Shown in pieces: positions 1 through 7,767 of a stretch of DNA of 18,243 nt. How positions within the stretch are numbered: position 1 is the first letter of the stretch; every line of letters starts with the position of its first letter. The position numbers were made by a program, and so were the translations under genes. The stretch is from Hyphomicrobiales bacterium (lineage in GTDB: Bacteria > Pseudomonadota > Alphaproteobacteria > Rhizobiales > JAKIUO01), in contig JALXEI010000170.1 of the NCBI GenBank assembly GCA_027069645.1, positions 1-18,243 on the forward strand, in the 5' to 3' direction. The notes beneath the pieces are model-generated. The model saw only the letters and a list, made by a program, of their open reading frames with translations. It had not been told where the DNA came from and did no database searches.

Positions 1-248
1 AGGTCCATCCGAAACAGCGATTTATAGCCCTTTTTGCGTGGTTCGTAGGCAATCCAGGGGTTTCTGTATTGTTTTGCATAGGATTGCTGATCGCGAATGA
101 ATTTTTCATATTTTTCCGCCCCCCAGCTACTACGCCGTTTCTGATCCTCCTCATTTGTGCGCTGAAAGGCTGGCAGGCGATCCGGATGAGCAACCAGTTC
201 CGCAAGGTTCTTGCTGCTCAACGCATAAAATGTCATCACCATGCCCAT
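1..248 (-). CDS. N-terminal part of an unrecognised protein, possibly DUF1877/YfbM-like (runs off the window)
   Basis: An open frame starts at ATG 248 and stays open to the window edge, giving 82 complete codons. The start is 14 bases after the yggS stop, with a GGGGA ribosome-site-like stretch just upstream, so it is probably co-transcribed with yggS. The N-terminus reads MGMVMTFYALSSKNLAELV followed by HPDRLPAF. An MGM start, then a short strand and an 'LS...LAEL...PDRL' helix, recalls the first residues of DUF1877 (YfbM) proteins. The next ~50 residues are hydrophilic, rich in Lys, Arg, Tyr and Gln, and do not look like that family to me. Alternative in-frame starts are ATG 242 and nearby. 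No signal peptide or membrane segment is visible. The family assignment is a weak resemblance only; that it is a gene is likely from frame, spacing and ribosome site. Confidence 0.5.
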   Translation of the reverse strand, partial: MGMVMTFYALSSKNLAELVAHPDRLPAFQRTNEEDQKRRSSWGAEKYEKFIRDQQSYAKQYRNPWIAYEPRKKGYKSLFRMD

Positions 249-262
249 GTGATCATTTTCCC

Positions 263-922
263 CTATCCATAATCCCTCGCCCCGAATATCGCCGAACCCA
301 CCCGCACATAAGTCGCCCCGAGCGCAATCGCCGTTTCAAAGTCCCCGCTCATACCCATTGAAAGTTTGGCAAGCCCCAGCTCGTCGGCATATTTTTTCAA
401 AAGGGCAAAATGCAGCGCCGGTTCTTCATCGACCGGCGGGATACACATCAGACCGCTGATCGACAGTTTCAGTTCATCGCGGCAAAAGCCGACAAAATCG
501 ACAAGTTCCAGCGGCGCAATCCCGGCCTTTTGCGGTTCTTCTCCTGTGTTGACCTGCACCAGCAATTCAACCGCCCTGCCCTGTTTCTCCATTTCCTTTT
601 TCAAAGCCCGCGCGATCTTTTCACGGTCCACCGTATGAATGACATCGAACAGGGCCACCGCCTCTTTCGTCTTGTTGGATTGCAGCGGTCCGATCAGATG
701 CAGCTCGACGCCTTTAAACTGTTCGCGCAATGAAGGCCATTTGCGCAAGGCCTCCTGTACCCGGTTTTCGCCAAATCGCCTTTGCCCGGCTTCCAGCACC
801 GGAATGATGCTTTCAGGTTCAAAAGTCTTGCTCACCGCCACCAGAGCAACATCATCCGCCGGGCGGCCTGCTTCCCGGCATGCCGTTTCTATCTTCTCTT
901 TGACGGTTTGAAGATTGTGCAT
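263..922 (-). CDS. yggS: YggS-family pyridoxal-phosphate homeostasis protein
   Basis: This is a PLP-binding, alanine-racemase-fold (TIM barrel) protein that buffers free pyridoxal phosphate; the family has no known catalytic activity. The lysine expected to bind PLP is in VAVSKTF (about residue 32). Other family marks are FGENRVQEAL, HLIGPLQSNKTK, VNTGEEPQKAG, GLMCIPP, LSMGMSGDFETAI and the end region VRVGSAIFGAR. I place the start at ATG 922, giving 219 residues, the usual length, with an AAGAAGAG stretch upstream. A longer frame from 994 would add a very basic tail (KRGRGKKKG) that is not typical. It is divergent from leuS, with 125 bases between them. The yggS-leuS neighbourhood is common in alphaproteobacteria. 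The next gene on the same strand starts 14 bases after the stop. Confidence 0.93.
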   Translation of the reverse strand: MHNLQTVKEKIETACREAGRPADDVALVAVSKTFEPESIIPVLEAGQRRFGENRVQEALRKWPSLREQFKGVELHLIGPLQSNKTKEAVALFDVIHTVDREKIARALKKEMEKQGRAVELLVQVNTGEEPQKAGIAPLELVDFVGFCRDELKLSISGLMCIPPVDEEPALHFALLKKYADELGLAKLSMGMSGDFETAIALGATYVRVGSAIFGARDYG

Positions 923-1047
923 GATAGCGGGCTCTTCTTCGCATGGCGAATATCTCTCTCCTTTCTTTTTGCCCCTCCCTCTCTTGACCCGCAAGGCTTT
1001 TTTGTCCTTGATGGCGCACAGAACTCATTCAACAGGACAGGGCTATC
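923..1047. promoter_or_regulatory. Divergent yggS/leuS intergenic region
   Basis: These 125 bases must hold the start signals for both divergent genes. For leuS there is a TTGACC hexamer at 984-989, but no good -10 box at 17 bases, so the promoter call is weak. Translation signals are clearer: AGG at 1034 and AGGG at 1039-1042 precede the leuS ATG at 1048. The stretch 945-985 is pyrimidine-rich. I see no palindromic operator or T-box-like structure. Confidence 0.35.
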
Positions 1048-3654
1048 ATGGCAAAAGAGCGCTATAACGCACCGGTACGTGAAAAACACTGGCAGAGGGT
1101 CTGGCAACAGCAAAATGTGTTTTCCACTGACAATGACGATGCGCGACCAAAATATTATGTTCTCGAAATGTTCCCATACCCTTCCGGACGCATCCATATG
1201 GGCCATGTGCGCAACTATACAATGGGCGATGTTGTGGCCCGTTTCAAAAGAGCCAAAGGATTCAACGTCCTGCATCCGATGGGCTGGGATGCTTTTGGTA
1301 TGCCGGCCGAAAATGCCGCCATGCAGCGCAAGGTCCATCCCGGTGACTGGACCTATGACAATATCGCCACCATGCGCAATCAGTTGAAAATGATGGGGCT
1401 GTCTCTGGACTGGGATCGTGAATTCGCCACCTGCGATATCGATTACTATCATCAGCAGCAAAAACTGTTTCTCGATTTTCTGGAAAAGGATCTGGCCTAC
1501 AGGCGCACCAGCCGGGTGAACTGGGATCCTCATGATCAGACCGTGCTGGCCAATGAACAGGTGATTGATGGCAAGGGCTGGCGCTCGGGCGTTCCGGTGG
1601 AACAGCGCGAGCTGACGCAATGGTTTTTCCGCATCACAAAATATGCCGATGATCTTCTGAGCGGTCTTGATACCCTTACTCGCTGGCCGGAAAAGGTCAG
1701 GATCATGCAGCAAAACTGGATCGGTAAAAGCGAAGGCGCACTGGTCCGTTTTGAACTGGACGAACAGAACCGGCCCGAAGGTTTTTACCAGATCGAGGTT
1801 TTTACCACCCGGCCCGATACGCTGTTTGGCGCCAGCTTTTGCGCCCTCTCACCCGGCCATCCACTGACCGAAAAACTCGCCGAAAACAATCCTGAATTGC
1901 AGGCATTTGTCAAACAGTGCCAGCAGATGGGAACATCGGAAGAGGAAATCGAAAAAGCCGAGAAAAAGGGCTTTGATACCGGCCTCACCGTTATTCACCC
2001 GCTCGATGATCAGCACCGCCTTCCGGTCTATATGGCCAATTTCATCCTCATGGAATATGGCACCGGCGCCATTTTCGGCTGCCCTGCCCATGATCAGCGC
2101 GACCTTGATTTTGCCCGCAAATATAATCTGGAAGTCACGCCTGTAGTCATCCCCGAAGATCAAACGGCAGAAAGTTTTACGATTGGTGACGAAGCCTATA
2201 CAGGGCCGGGAAAACTGGCCAATTCGCAGTTTCTTGATGGCCTGGAGGTTGAGGCCGCCAAAGCCGCGGTGATTGACCGGCTGGATGAAATCGGTCGGGC
2301 CGAGCGCCGGATACAATATCGTCTGCGCGACTGGGGTATTTCGCGGCAACGTTACTGGGGCTGCCCGATCCCGGTCATCCATTGCGACAAGTGCGATATT
2401 GTTCCTGTACCGCGCGAGGATTTGCCGGTGAAACTTCCCGATGATGTCAGTTTCGACAAACCGGGAAATCCCCTTGATCACCATCCGACCTGGAAGCAGG
2501 TCAAATGCCCTTCATGCGGGGGCGATGCCCGGCGTGAAACCGATACGATGGATACTTTTGTTGACAGTTCCTGGTATTATGCGCGTTTTTGCTCGCCACA
2601 GGCCTCTGTGCCGGTGGAACCGGATGCCGTCAATCACTGGCTTCCCGTTGACCAGTATATCGGCGGTGTCGAACATGCCATTTTGCACCTGCTCTATTCG
2701 CGCTTTTTTGCCCGCGCCATGTGCGAGACCGGTCATCTCAATGTAAAGGAACCCTTTGCCGGTCTGTTCACCCAGGGCATGGTCAATCACGAAACCTATA
2801 AGGACGGCAACGGAAACTGGCTCTCCCCTGCCGACATTCGCATTGAGGGCGAAGGTAAAAACCGCAGGGCCTTCCATGACAAAACCGGTGACGAGGTAAC
2901 CATCGGCCCGATTGAAAAAATGTCGAAATCAAAACACAATGTCGTTGATCCCGACGATATCATCCGCCATTACGGTGCCGACACGGCGCGCTGGTTCATG
3001 CTTTCCGACAGTCCCCCGGAAAGGGATGTTGTCTGGACCGAAGCCGGGGCCGAGGGGGCCTGGCGCTTTGTGCATCGCCTCAATCGCCTTGTCGATGATG
3101 CACTGGACAAACTCGGCGAACCTGAAGGACCCGAACCGGAAAACTTCAGTGACAGGGCGCTGGAATTGCGCCGCCGCAGCCACAAGGCTCTTTCCGAGGT
3201 GGAAACCGATCTCGAAAATCTGCGTTTTAACCGCGCCGTGGCGCAGATTTACGAATTTTCCAACCATTTGTCCGCCGCTGTCAAAAATTTTGATGGCAAC
3301 AGAAAGGATGAAAGCTTTGCCCTTCGTGAAGCCTTCACTTTCCTTGTGCAGATGTTTGGCCCGATGATGCCGCACCTGGGAGAAGAGTGCTGGGCGAGGC
3401 TGCAATACAACACCTTGCTGGTTGATTCGCCCTGGCCAGCGGTGAACAGCGCCCTGCTCATTGACGAAACCATAAAAATTGCCGTACAAGTAAACGGTAA
3501 GCGTCGGGACGAATTGACTGTTTCCGCCGATGCAGGCAAAAATGAAGTCGAAAAAGCCGCATTGCAACTGGAAAATGTCAAACGGACCATCGGGGACAAG
3601 GAAATAAAAAAGGTCATTGTTGTTCCAAAAAGGATCGTCAATATTGTTGTATAA
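1048..3654 (+). CDS. leuS: Leucyl-tRNA synthetase
   Basis: This class Ia aminoacyl-tRNA synthetase charges tRNA-Leu with leucine in the cytoplasm. At 868 residues it is the normal bacterial length. The HIGH signature appears as HMGH at residues 50-53 within PYPSGRIHMGHVRNY, and the KMSKS loop is exact at residues 624-628. The connective editing domain (about 230-420) shows TTRPDTLFGASF and a GCPAHDQRD segment, both typical of hydrolytic editing of mischarged tRNA. A zinc-ribbon-like segment lies around CDKCD and CPSCGG (about 448-492). The C-terminus carries the anticodon-binding helices and the small tail domain (VNGKRRDELTV ... VPKRIVNIVV). The start ATG has AGGACAGGG just upstream. It is first in a leuS-lptE-holA plus-strand series, with a strong hairpin in the gap after it. 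Confidence 0.98.
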   Translation: MAKERYNAPVREKHWQRVWQQQNVFSTDNDDARPKYYVLEMFPYPSGRIHMGHVRNYTMGDVVARFKRAKGFNVLHPMGWDAFGMPAENAAMQRKVHPGDWTYDNIATMRNQLKMMGLSLDWDREFATCDIDYYHQQQKLFLDFLEKDLAYRRTSRVNWDPHDQTVLANEQVIDGKGWRSGVPVEQRELTQWFFRITKYADDLLSGLDTLTRWPEKVRIMQQNWIGKSEGALVRFELDEQNRPEGFYQIEVFTTRPDTLFGASFCALSPGHPLTEKLAENNPELQAFVKQCQQMGTSEEEIEKAEKKGFDTGLTVIHPLDDQHRLPVYMANFILMEYGTGAIFGCPAHDQRDLDFARKYNLEVTPVVIPEDQTAESFTIGDEAYTGPGKLANSQFLDGLEVEAAKAAVIDRLDEIGRAERRIQYRLRDWGISRQRYWGCPIPVIHCDKCDIVPVPREDLPVKLPDDVSFDKPGNPLDHHPTWKQVKCPSCGGDARRETDTMDTFVDSSWYYARFCSPQASVPVEPDAVNHWLPVDQYIGGVEHAILHLLYSRFFARAMCETGHLNVKEPFAGLFTQGMVNHETYKDGNGNWLSPADIRIEGEGKNRRAFHDKTGDEVTIGPIEKMSKSKHNVVDPDDIIRHYGADTARWFMLSDSPPERDVVWTEAGAEGAWRFVHRLNRLVDDALDKLGEPEGPEPENFSDRALELRRRSHKALSEVETDLENLRFNRAVAQIYEFSNHLSAAVKNFDGNRKDESFALREAFTFLVQMFGPMMPHLGEECWARLQYNTLLVDSPWPAVNSALLIDETIKIAVQVNGKRRDELTVSADAGKNEVEKAALQLENVKRTIGDKEIKKVIVVPKRIVNIVV

Positions 3655-3693
3655 ATGCTGATGATCTCCGGAGCATGATAATGACGCCAAATC

Positions 3694-3734
3694 AAAGCTT
3701 AACGGCAAGGTGGACCCCCTTTCCGTTAAGCTTT
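3694..3734 (+). other. Strong hairpin between leuS and lptE
   Basis: A perfect 12-base inverted repeat (AAAGCTTAACGG at 3694-3705, CCGTTAAGCTTT at 3723-3734) encloses a further AAGG/CCTT pairing (3707-3710 with 3718-3721) around a 7-base loop. The whole is a stem of 16 pairs with one mismatch. The right arm ends in only four T before TACGG, so it is a poor classical terminator. It lies 40 bases after the leuS stop and 41 bases before the lptE start. It could act as a partial terminator, an attenuator, or a barrier to 3'-exonucleases that gives leuS and lptE different mRNA levels. Confidence 0.6.
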
Positions 3735-3775
3735 TACGGGGAATTGGTCTCTCGGGGCCAAAAGCAGATAGCAAA

Positions 3776-4285
3776 ATGAATGCTTTGAAAAAGATCCTTT
3801 TGGCAACCGTCATGCCGGCTTTTGCACTGGCGCTTTCCGCATGTCGTCCCATGTATGGAGAAACCGTCACGGGCAGCCAGACAACATATGAACTGGCATC
3901 AGTCGATATTGAACCGATCCCCGGCCGCGTGGGCCAGGTGATCCGCAATGAACTGATCTTCCTGTTCACAGGAGGAAACAGACCGCAAGAACCCATGTAC
4001 AAGCTTGATGTTGTTTATCGCGCATCGGTCCTTGGTGTTTTGTTTAAACGCTCGGATGATGCTTCCGGCAAAATCTACTCGATTGACGCGACCTATACCC
4101 TGCGGGATCAAAGCGGCAAGACAGTCCTCACCACCGGTCACAGTCATGCAAGAGCCGGGTTTGACAAGCTAACATCGACTTATGCCAATGTTCGCGCCAA
4201 ACGGGATGCTGAAAATCGGGCCGCCAAAGATATCGCCAGGGACCTGAATACCCGGATCGCAGCCTATTTGTCCAGTAATCACTAG
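3776..4285 (+). CDS. lptE: LPS-assembly lipoprotein LptE
   Basis: LptE is the outer-membrane lipoprotein that plugs and supports LptD in the translocon inserting lipopolysaccharide into the outer leaflet. From ATG 3776 the product is 169 residues and begins with a lipoprotein signal: basic MNALKK, a hydrophobic stretch, then the lipobox LSAC with the lipidated cysteine at residue 23, followed by RPMYG. A longer frame opens with GTG at 3710, but that start lies inside the upstream hairpin and would bury the signal peptide, so I reject it. The mature part has the alternating strand/helix pattern and the closing YANVRAKRDAENRAAKDIA helix usual for alphaproteobacterial LptE (COG5468). The position between leuS and holA is the standard location and supports the name more than sequence identity does. 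The gap to holA is 59 bases. Confidence 0.9.
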   Translation: MNALKKILLATVMPAFALALSACRPMYGETVTGSQTTYELASVDIEPIPGRVGQVIRNELIFLFTGGNRPQEPMYKLDVVYRASVLGVLFKRSDDASGKIYSIDATYTLRDQSGKTVLTTGHSHARAGFDKLTSTYANVRAKRDAENRAAKDIARDLNTRIAAYLSSNH

Positions 4286-4344
4286 CCCGCAAATATTTCG
4301 AATCTCGACAAAAACACGGGCCTGTTTCAGTCAGACTGTGAACT

Positions 4345-5370
4345 ATGGTTGCCATCAAATCCCATCTCGCCGACAAATATATAAAGGAGCCACCCCAAAC
4401 GCTTCTTGCCTGTCTCATCTATGGTACCGACGAGGGACGAATATCGGAGAATGCTTCCGTTCTGGCGCGAAACTGGTCTGAAAAATATGGCGATGGCGGC
4501 GAAATTATCCGAATTGACGAACGCGCTCTATCCGAAAATCCCGATATAGTATCAATAGAACTGCGCTCGACCCCCATGTTTGGCGGACGCTCTGTCATTC
4601 GACTGACCGCGGGCAATCGCATCAAGCCTGGTTATATCAGCGAACTTCTGGAACTTGAACCGGAAAATTTTCTGATCATGGAAGCCGGGAATCTCAAACC
4701 CTCCTCGGCCCTGCGCAAACTGTTCGAAAAAGCGAAAAACACAGCCGCTATCCCCTGCTATCCCGATGAAAGTCGCGACATTGATCGCCTTGTCGAGGAG
4801 GAGCTGGTGAACAAGGGTATATCCGTCAGTCCGCAAGCCCGGAAAATATTGCAGGACAATCTCGGCTCCGACCGGGGTATCTCACGGCAGGAACTGGAGA
4901 AACTGGCCCTTTATGCCCATGACAAACAGCGCATTGATCTCGAAGATATAGAGGCCATGATTGGCGACAGTTCCCGGTTGGCCTATGATCAGCTGATAAC
5001 CCTCATTTTGTCCGGTGATGGTTCAGGCGCGCTTCAGAAACTCGAAAGACTTCTGGCCACCGGTCAAACTTCGGCGGGCCTCACAACTGTTCTCGGGCGT
5101 CATCTGGCCCGCCTCTTCAAAGTTCGAACAATGATGGAAAACGGAAAAGACGCCAAAGGCGCCATTGCGACCCTGCGCCCCCCCGTCCACTTCAGGCAAA
5201 AGGATATAATGGCTGCACAGGTCAGCAGACTTTCCCTGCCCGCTCTGAAAAAAGCCATTCACCTCGTTCAGGAAACTGTCAGCCGGTCTCGCCGGCAATC
5301 GGAACTTGAACAGACTGCAACCGAACGCATGATCATCATACTCTCGCAAATCGCTCGCAAGGGCTCGTAA
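4345..5370 (+). CDS. holA: DNA polymerase III subunit delta
   Basis: HolA is the delta subunit of the clamp loader; it opens the beta sliding clamp as part of the replicase. The product is 341 residues, matching the family. It has the degenerate AAA+ organisation: an N-terminal part (CLIYGTDEGRISENA, where the nucleotide-binding motif is normally lost), a middle section with RSTPMFGGRSVIRL and LELEPENFLIMEAG, a lid region (NLGSDRGISRQELEKLALY), and a C-terminal collar of helices (AYDQLITLILSGDGSGALQ onward). The start is ATG 4345. It is the last gene of the plus-strand group and converges on parB across a 457-base repeat-bearing gap. Confidence 0.95.
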   Translation: MVAIKSHLADKYIKEPPQTLLACLIYGTDEGRISENASVLARNWSEKYGDGGEIIRIDERALSENPDIVSIELRSTPMFGGRSVIRLTAGNRIKPGYISELLELEPENFLIMEAGNLKPSSALRKLFEKAKNTAAIPCYPDESRDIDRLVEEELVNKGISVSPQARKILQDNLGSDRGISRQELEKLALYAHDKQRIDLEDIEAMIGDSSRLAYDQLITLILSGDGSGALQKLERLLATGQTSAGLTTVLGRHLARLFKVRTMMENGKDAKGAIATLRPPVHFRQKDIMAAQVSRLSLPALKKAIHLVQETVSRSRRQSELEQTATERMIIILSQIARKGS

Positions 5371-5430
5371 TATCAGGGGCGGTTTGTATAATAGCAGACC
5401 ACAAAAAGTCTGACCTTTGTATTTCGTTCG

Positions 5431-5486
5431 GGCTCTGCTCCCTCCTGCTCCCCGGACAAGCGGTAGCGCAGAGCCGGAGTCCAGAG
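5431..5486 (+). repeat. Degenerate copy of the CCCGGACAAGCG palindromic repeat
   Basis: CCCGGACAAGCGGTAGCGCA begins at 5451 and is followed by GAGCCGGAGTCCAGAG, a diverged version of the elements at 5547-5598 and 16161-16212. It lies in opposite orientation to the 5547-5598 copy. An outer pairing GGCTCTGC (5431-5438) with GCAGAGCC (5468-5475) gives this copy its own 8-bp stem. Confidence 0.6.
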
Positions 5487-5546
5487 TCGCAAGTAATATG
5501 CTTTTGTTTTTATTCTTTTTCTCAACCTGTTCCGTCTTTGCTGCTC

Positions 5547-5598
5547 CTGGATCCCGGATCAGCGCTGTCGCTTGTCCGGGAAGCGAAACATCGAGGCA
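5547..5598 (-). repeat. REP-like dispersed palindromic repeat, copy 1
   Basis: Read on the minus strand, this 52-base segment matches 16161-16212 on the plus strand with one difference (GACAGC here, GATAGC there). Weaker similarity continues about 20 bases beyond its TGCCTCG end. Its core folds as CCCGGA / AGCG - 4-base loop - CGCT / TCCGGG. It is non-coding and intergenic. Confidence 0.85.
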
Positions 5599-5827
5599 GA
5601 ACGGTAAAGGTGAGTCATTTTTTTGCATTCCGGTATAACTCATGGCCCGGTATAAAAGCGGCTATCGCCGGTTGTCTTCGCCAGACAGGCGTGCTGCGCG
5701 CACAGCGTTTGGGATTTATCCCCAAACCCCTCTTTTGAACCGGGTTTCCAAAGGGCTCGCCCTTTCCGGGAAGTGAAGTGGTTTTCGAGCCGGCTCGGAA
5801 CAGAGATCAGCTTTTTATATTATGGGA

Positions 5828-6751
5828 TCAGTTGTTATATTTCTGCATGAGGCGAAGATAGAGATCATCGAACTGGTCGAGGGTTTTGTATTTCACCCTG
5901 ATCTCGCCGCTTTGTCCGTTCCCCTTGCGAATGTTGACCACCAGACCGAGCGTATCTGCCAGCTCTTTCTGAATGGCCAGGGTATCGGTATCATGCACAG
6001 TCATGACGTCATCGTCCCTGTTTGGCTTTGCATTGGCTTCCTTCACCAGGGCTTCCACCTGGCGCACGCTCAAACCGCCATCCACAATCATCCGGGCAAT
6101 CTTTTCAGCATCATCATGACCAATCAGGGCTCTGGCATGTCCTGCGCTGATCGCCCCTTCCCTGACAAGGGTCTGAACGGGAGCCGGTAATTTCAACAGG
6201 CGAAGCGTATTGGTCAGATGCGAGCGACTCTTGCCAATGATCCGCGCCAGTTCATCCTGACTGTAACCAAACTGTTCAATGAGATCGCTATAGCCAACAG
6301 CCTCCTCAATAGCATTGAGATCCGAGCGCTGGACATTTTCGATGATCGCCAGTTCCAGAACTTCCTGATCACCCAGTTCGCGAACAATGACCGGGATCTG
6401 ATGAACACCGGCCTGCTGCGCGGCCCGCCAGCGCCTTTCTCCGGCAACAAGTTCATAGCCGTTTCCATCCGATGCCGGTCTGACAATCAGCGGCTGAACA
6501 ACACCACGCTGTTTGATCGAAGTCGCCAGTTCATCAAGTTCAACGGGGGAAAAACTTTTGCGCGGATTGAGCGGACTGGCCTTTACCAGGTCGATTGGCA
6601 CAAGCCTGTGCCCCTCTTCATGTGAACTGTCGGCTGTCCCCGGCGGAACCATGTTCACACTTTTGACAGGTGTTCCTGTAACAGCCGTTGTATCTCCGAT
6701 CAGAGAAGCCAGTCCCCTGCCCAGTCTTGAATTATTGTCCGATATCGCCAT
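5828..6751 (-). CDS. parB: Chromosome partitioning protein ParB
   Basis: ParB is a CTP-dependent DNA clamp that loads at parS, spreads, and is moved by ParA to segregate new origins. The 307-residue product starts with the typical basic RLGRGLASLIGD (9-20). The ParB/Srx N-terminal CTPase domain follows, with NPRKSF (62-67), QPLIVRP (86-92), GERRWRAA (104-111) and ENVQRSDLN (138-146). The parS-reading helix-turn-helix lies around 163-183 (YSQDELARIIGKSRSHLTNT), then the SAGHARAL helix (202-209). A linker with NRDDD leads to the C-terminal dimerisation domain. A GAGG ribosome site sits just before the ATG. It is 92 bases downstream of parA and last in the long minus-strand run. Its likely binding sites are the four parS-type palindromes at 8401-13677. 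Confidence 0.98.
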   Translation of the reverse strand: MAISDNNSRLGRGLASLIGDTTAVTGTPVKSVNMVPPGTADSSHEEGHRLVPIDLVKASPLNPRKSFSPVELDELATSIKQRGVVQPLIVRPASDGNGYELVAGERRWRAAQQAGVHQIPVIVRELGDQEVLELAIIENVQRSDLNAIEEAVGYSDLIEQFGYSQDELARIIGKSRSHLTNTLRLLKLPAPVQTLVREGAISAGHARALIGHDDAEKIARMIVDGGLSVRQVEALVKEANAKPNRDDDVMTVHDTDTLAIQKELADTLGLVVNIRKGNGQSGEIRVKYKTLDQFDDLYLRLMQKYNN

Positions 6752-6843
6752 ATCCTCGTTCCCCGCTCACAGTCAAAATGTTACGTGCCGACAATTCTGT
6801 TCAACTCACAACAGGACACCTGTTAACTATTCATTGCCATTCT

Positions 6844-7722
6844 CTAACGCAATGTTAACAATCCCTGTTTTACGCCCTCAAAAACCGGTTGTTCCGCCAT
6901 CATTCTTTCATTTTGAATAATTTCCTGTGCCAGTCGGATATAGGCCTTGCTTCCGGCGGCCTGAATATCATAGAGCAATACCGGTTTGCCAAATGAAGGG
7001 GCCTCGGAAACACTGACATTGCGCGGAATAAAAGATTCATACAGCTTGTCACCAAAAACCGATTTGACATCTTCCCTGACACTTTTTGACAGTTTCGTCC
7101 GCTCGTCGACCATTGTCAGAACAATCCCCATAATGTGCAATGAAGGATTGAGACTCCTTTGTATTTCCTCGATCGAGCTGGTCAGTTGTGATAATCCCTC
7201 AAGTGCAAAAAATTCGGCCTGTACCGGCACCAGAACGGATTGTGCGGCCGCCATCGCATTGATCGTCAGCAGATTGAACGAAGGCGGGCAATCAATGATA
7301 ATATAGTCGAGAGGCCTGACACCCGAAGGTGTTTTAACCTGAACATAGCGAACGAGGTTAATGGCCTGCTTTAGTCGGAACGGGCGATCGGGGGCACTTG
7401 CAAGTTCATTTTCAACTCCCAGAAGATCGAGCGTCGAAGGCATCAGCAGCAAACCCGGCACTTTTGTCGCCAGAAGAGACTGAGACGCCATATTCGGATC
7501 CATCAAAACATCGAAGGTTGATTTTTCCCGATCATCATGCTCGATTCCCAAACCTGTTGATGCATTGCCCTGCGGGTCCATATCAATAATCAGAACACTC
7601 TGACCGATAGATGCCAACGCTGTTCCCAGATTGATTGCCGTGGTTGTTTTACCAACACCACCTTTCTGATTGGCGACCGCGATAATACGGGCTGACTCCT
7701 GATTCAAATTATTTCCAGACAT
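6844..7722 (-). CDS. parA: Chromosome partitioning ATPase ParA (Soj)
   Basis: This MinD/ParA-type P-loop ATPase binds DNA non-specifically as an ATP dimer and pulls ParB-parS complexes apart. I choose ATG 7722 (292 residues) because AAAGGGA lies about 8 bases upstream; an in-frame ATG at 7740 would add MERDLF. The deviant Walker A motif KGGVGKTT is at residues 20-27, Walker A' at VLIIDMDPQGN, and Walker B at DYIIIDCPPSF. ParA-type marks also include QAEFFALEGLSQL, TMVDERTKLS and IPRNVSVSEAPSFGKPV. It lies directly after rsmG and upstream of parB, the standard order. Confidence 0.98.
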   Translation of the reverse strand: MSGNNLNQESARIIAVANQKGGVGKTTTAINLGTALASIGQSVLIIDMDPQGNASTGLGIEHDDREKSTFDVLMDPNMASQSLLATKVPGLLLMPSTLDLLGVENELASAPDRPFRLKQAINLVRYVQVKTPSGVRPLDYIIIDCPPSFNLLTINAMAAAQSVLVPVQAEFFALEGLSQLTSSIEEIQRSLNPSLHIMGIVLTMVDERTKLSKSVREDVKSVFGDKLYESFIPRNVSVSEAPSFGKPVLLYDIQAAGSKAYIRLAQEIIQNERMMAEQPVFEGVKQGLLTLR

Positions 7723-7767
7723 GAAAAGATCCCTTTCCATAACGTTTCGACATCCCCCGCCGCTCGA

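Larger units (their letters stand above)
5371..5827. other. Convergent holA/parB gap with palindromic repeats; no gene supported
   Basis: This 457-base gap lies between two converging genes. It holds an imperfect palindromic element at 5431-5486, an inverted relative at 5544-5598 (described separately), and several small hairpins: CAGAC/GTCTG near 5395-5412, GTTTGGG/CCCAAAC around 5707-5727, and AAAGGGC/GCCCTTT at 5750-5765. None is followed by a clear T-run, so no terminator can be named, although Rho-independent or Rho-dependent ends for both holA and parB must lie here. Open frames here (for example 5417-5638) run across the repeats and show no ribosome site or family resemblance. I see no tRNA or other RNA gene. 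Confidence 0.6.

Noticed and set aside
3710..3775. A 22-residue upstream extension of LptE beginning with GTG
   Set aside because: It would start in the loop of the hairpin and place residues before the lipoprotein signal peptide, which would then no longer be N-terminal.
2929..4002. A 357-codon minus-strand open frame opposite leuS and lptE
   Set aside because: It lies antisense to the clearly conserved C-terminal part of LeuRS and to LptE, crosses the intergenic hairpin, and shows no domain or ribosome site. Other long antisense frames (889-1713, 1849-2484) fail in the same way.
5417..5638. A 73-codon frame whose translation contains a hydrophobic LLFLFFF stretch and resembles a signal peptide
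   Set aside because: It is a translation of the two palindromic repeat copies and the T-rich spacer between them; there is no ribosome site, and the same repeat gives similar peptides at 15655-16290.
5640..5760. A tRNA or small structured RNA in the GC-rich part of the holA/parB gap
   Set aside because: No cloverleaf, T-loop (GTTCRA) or CCA-end pattern could be fitted; the dyads there are short and separate.
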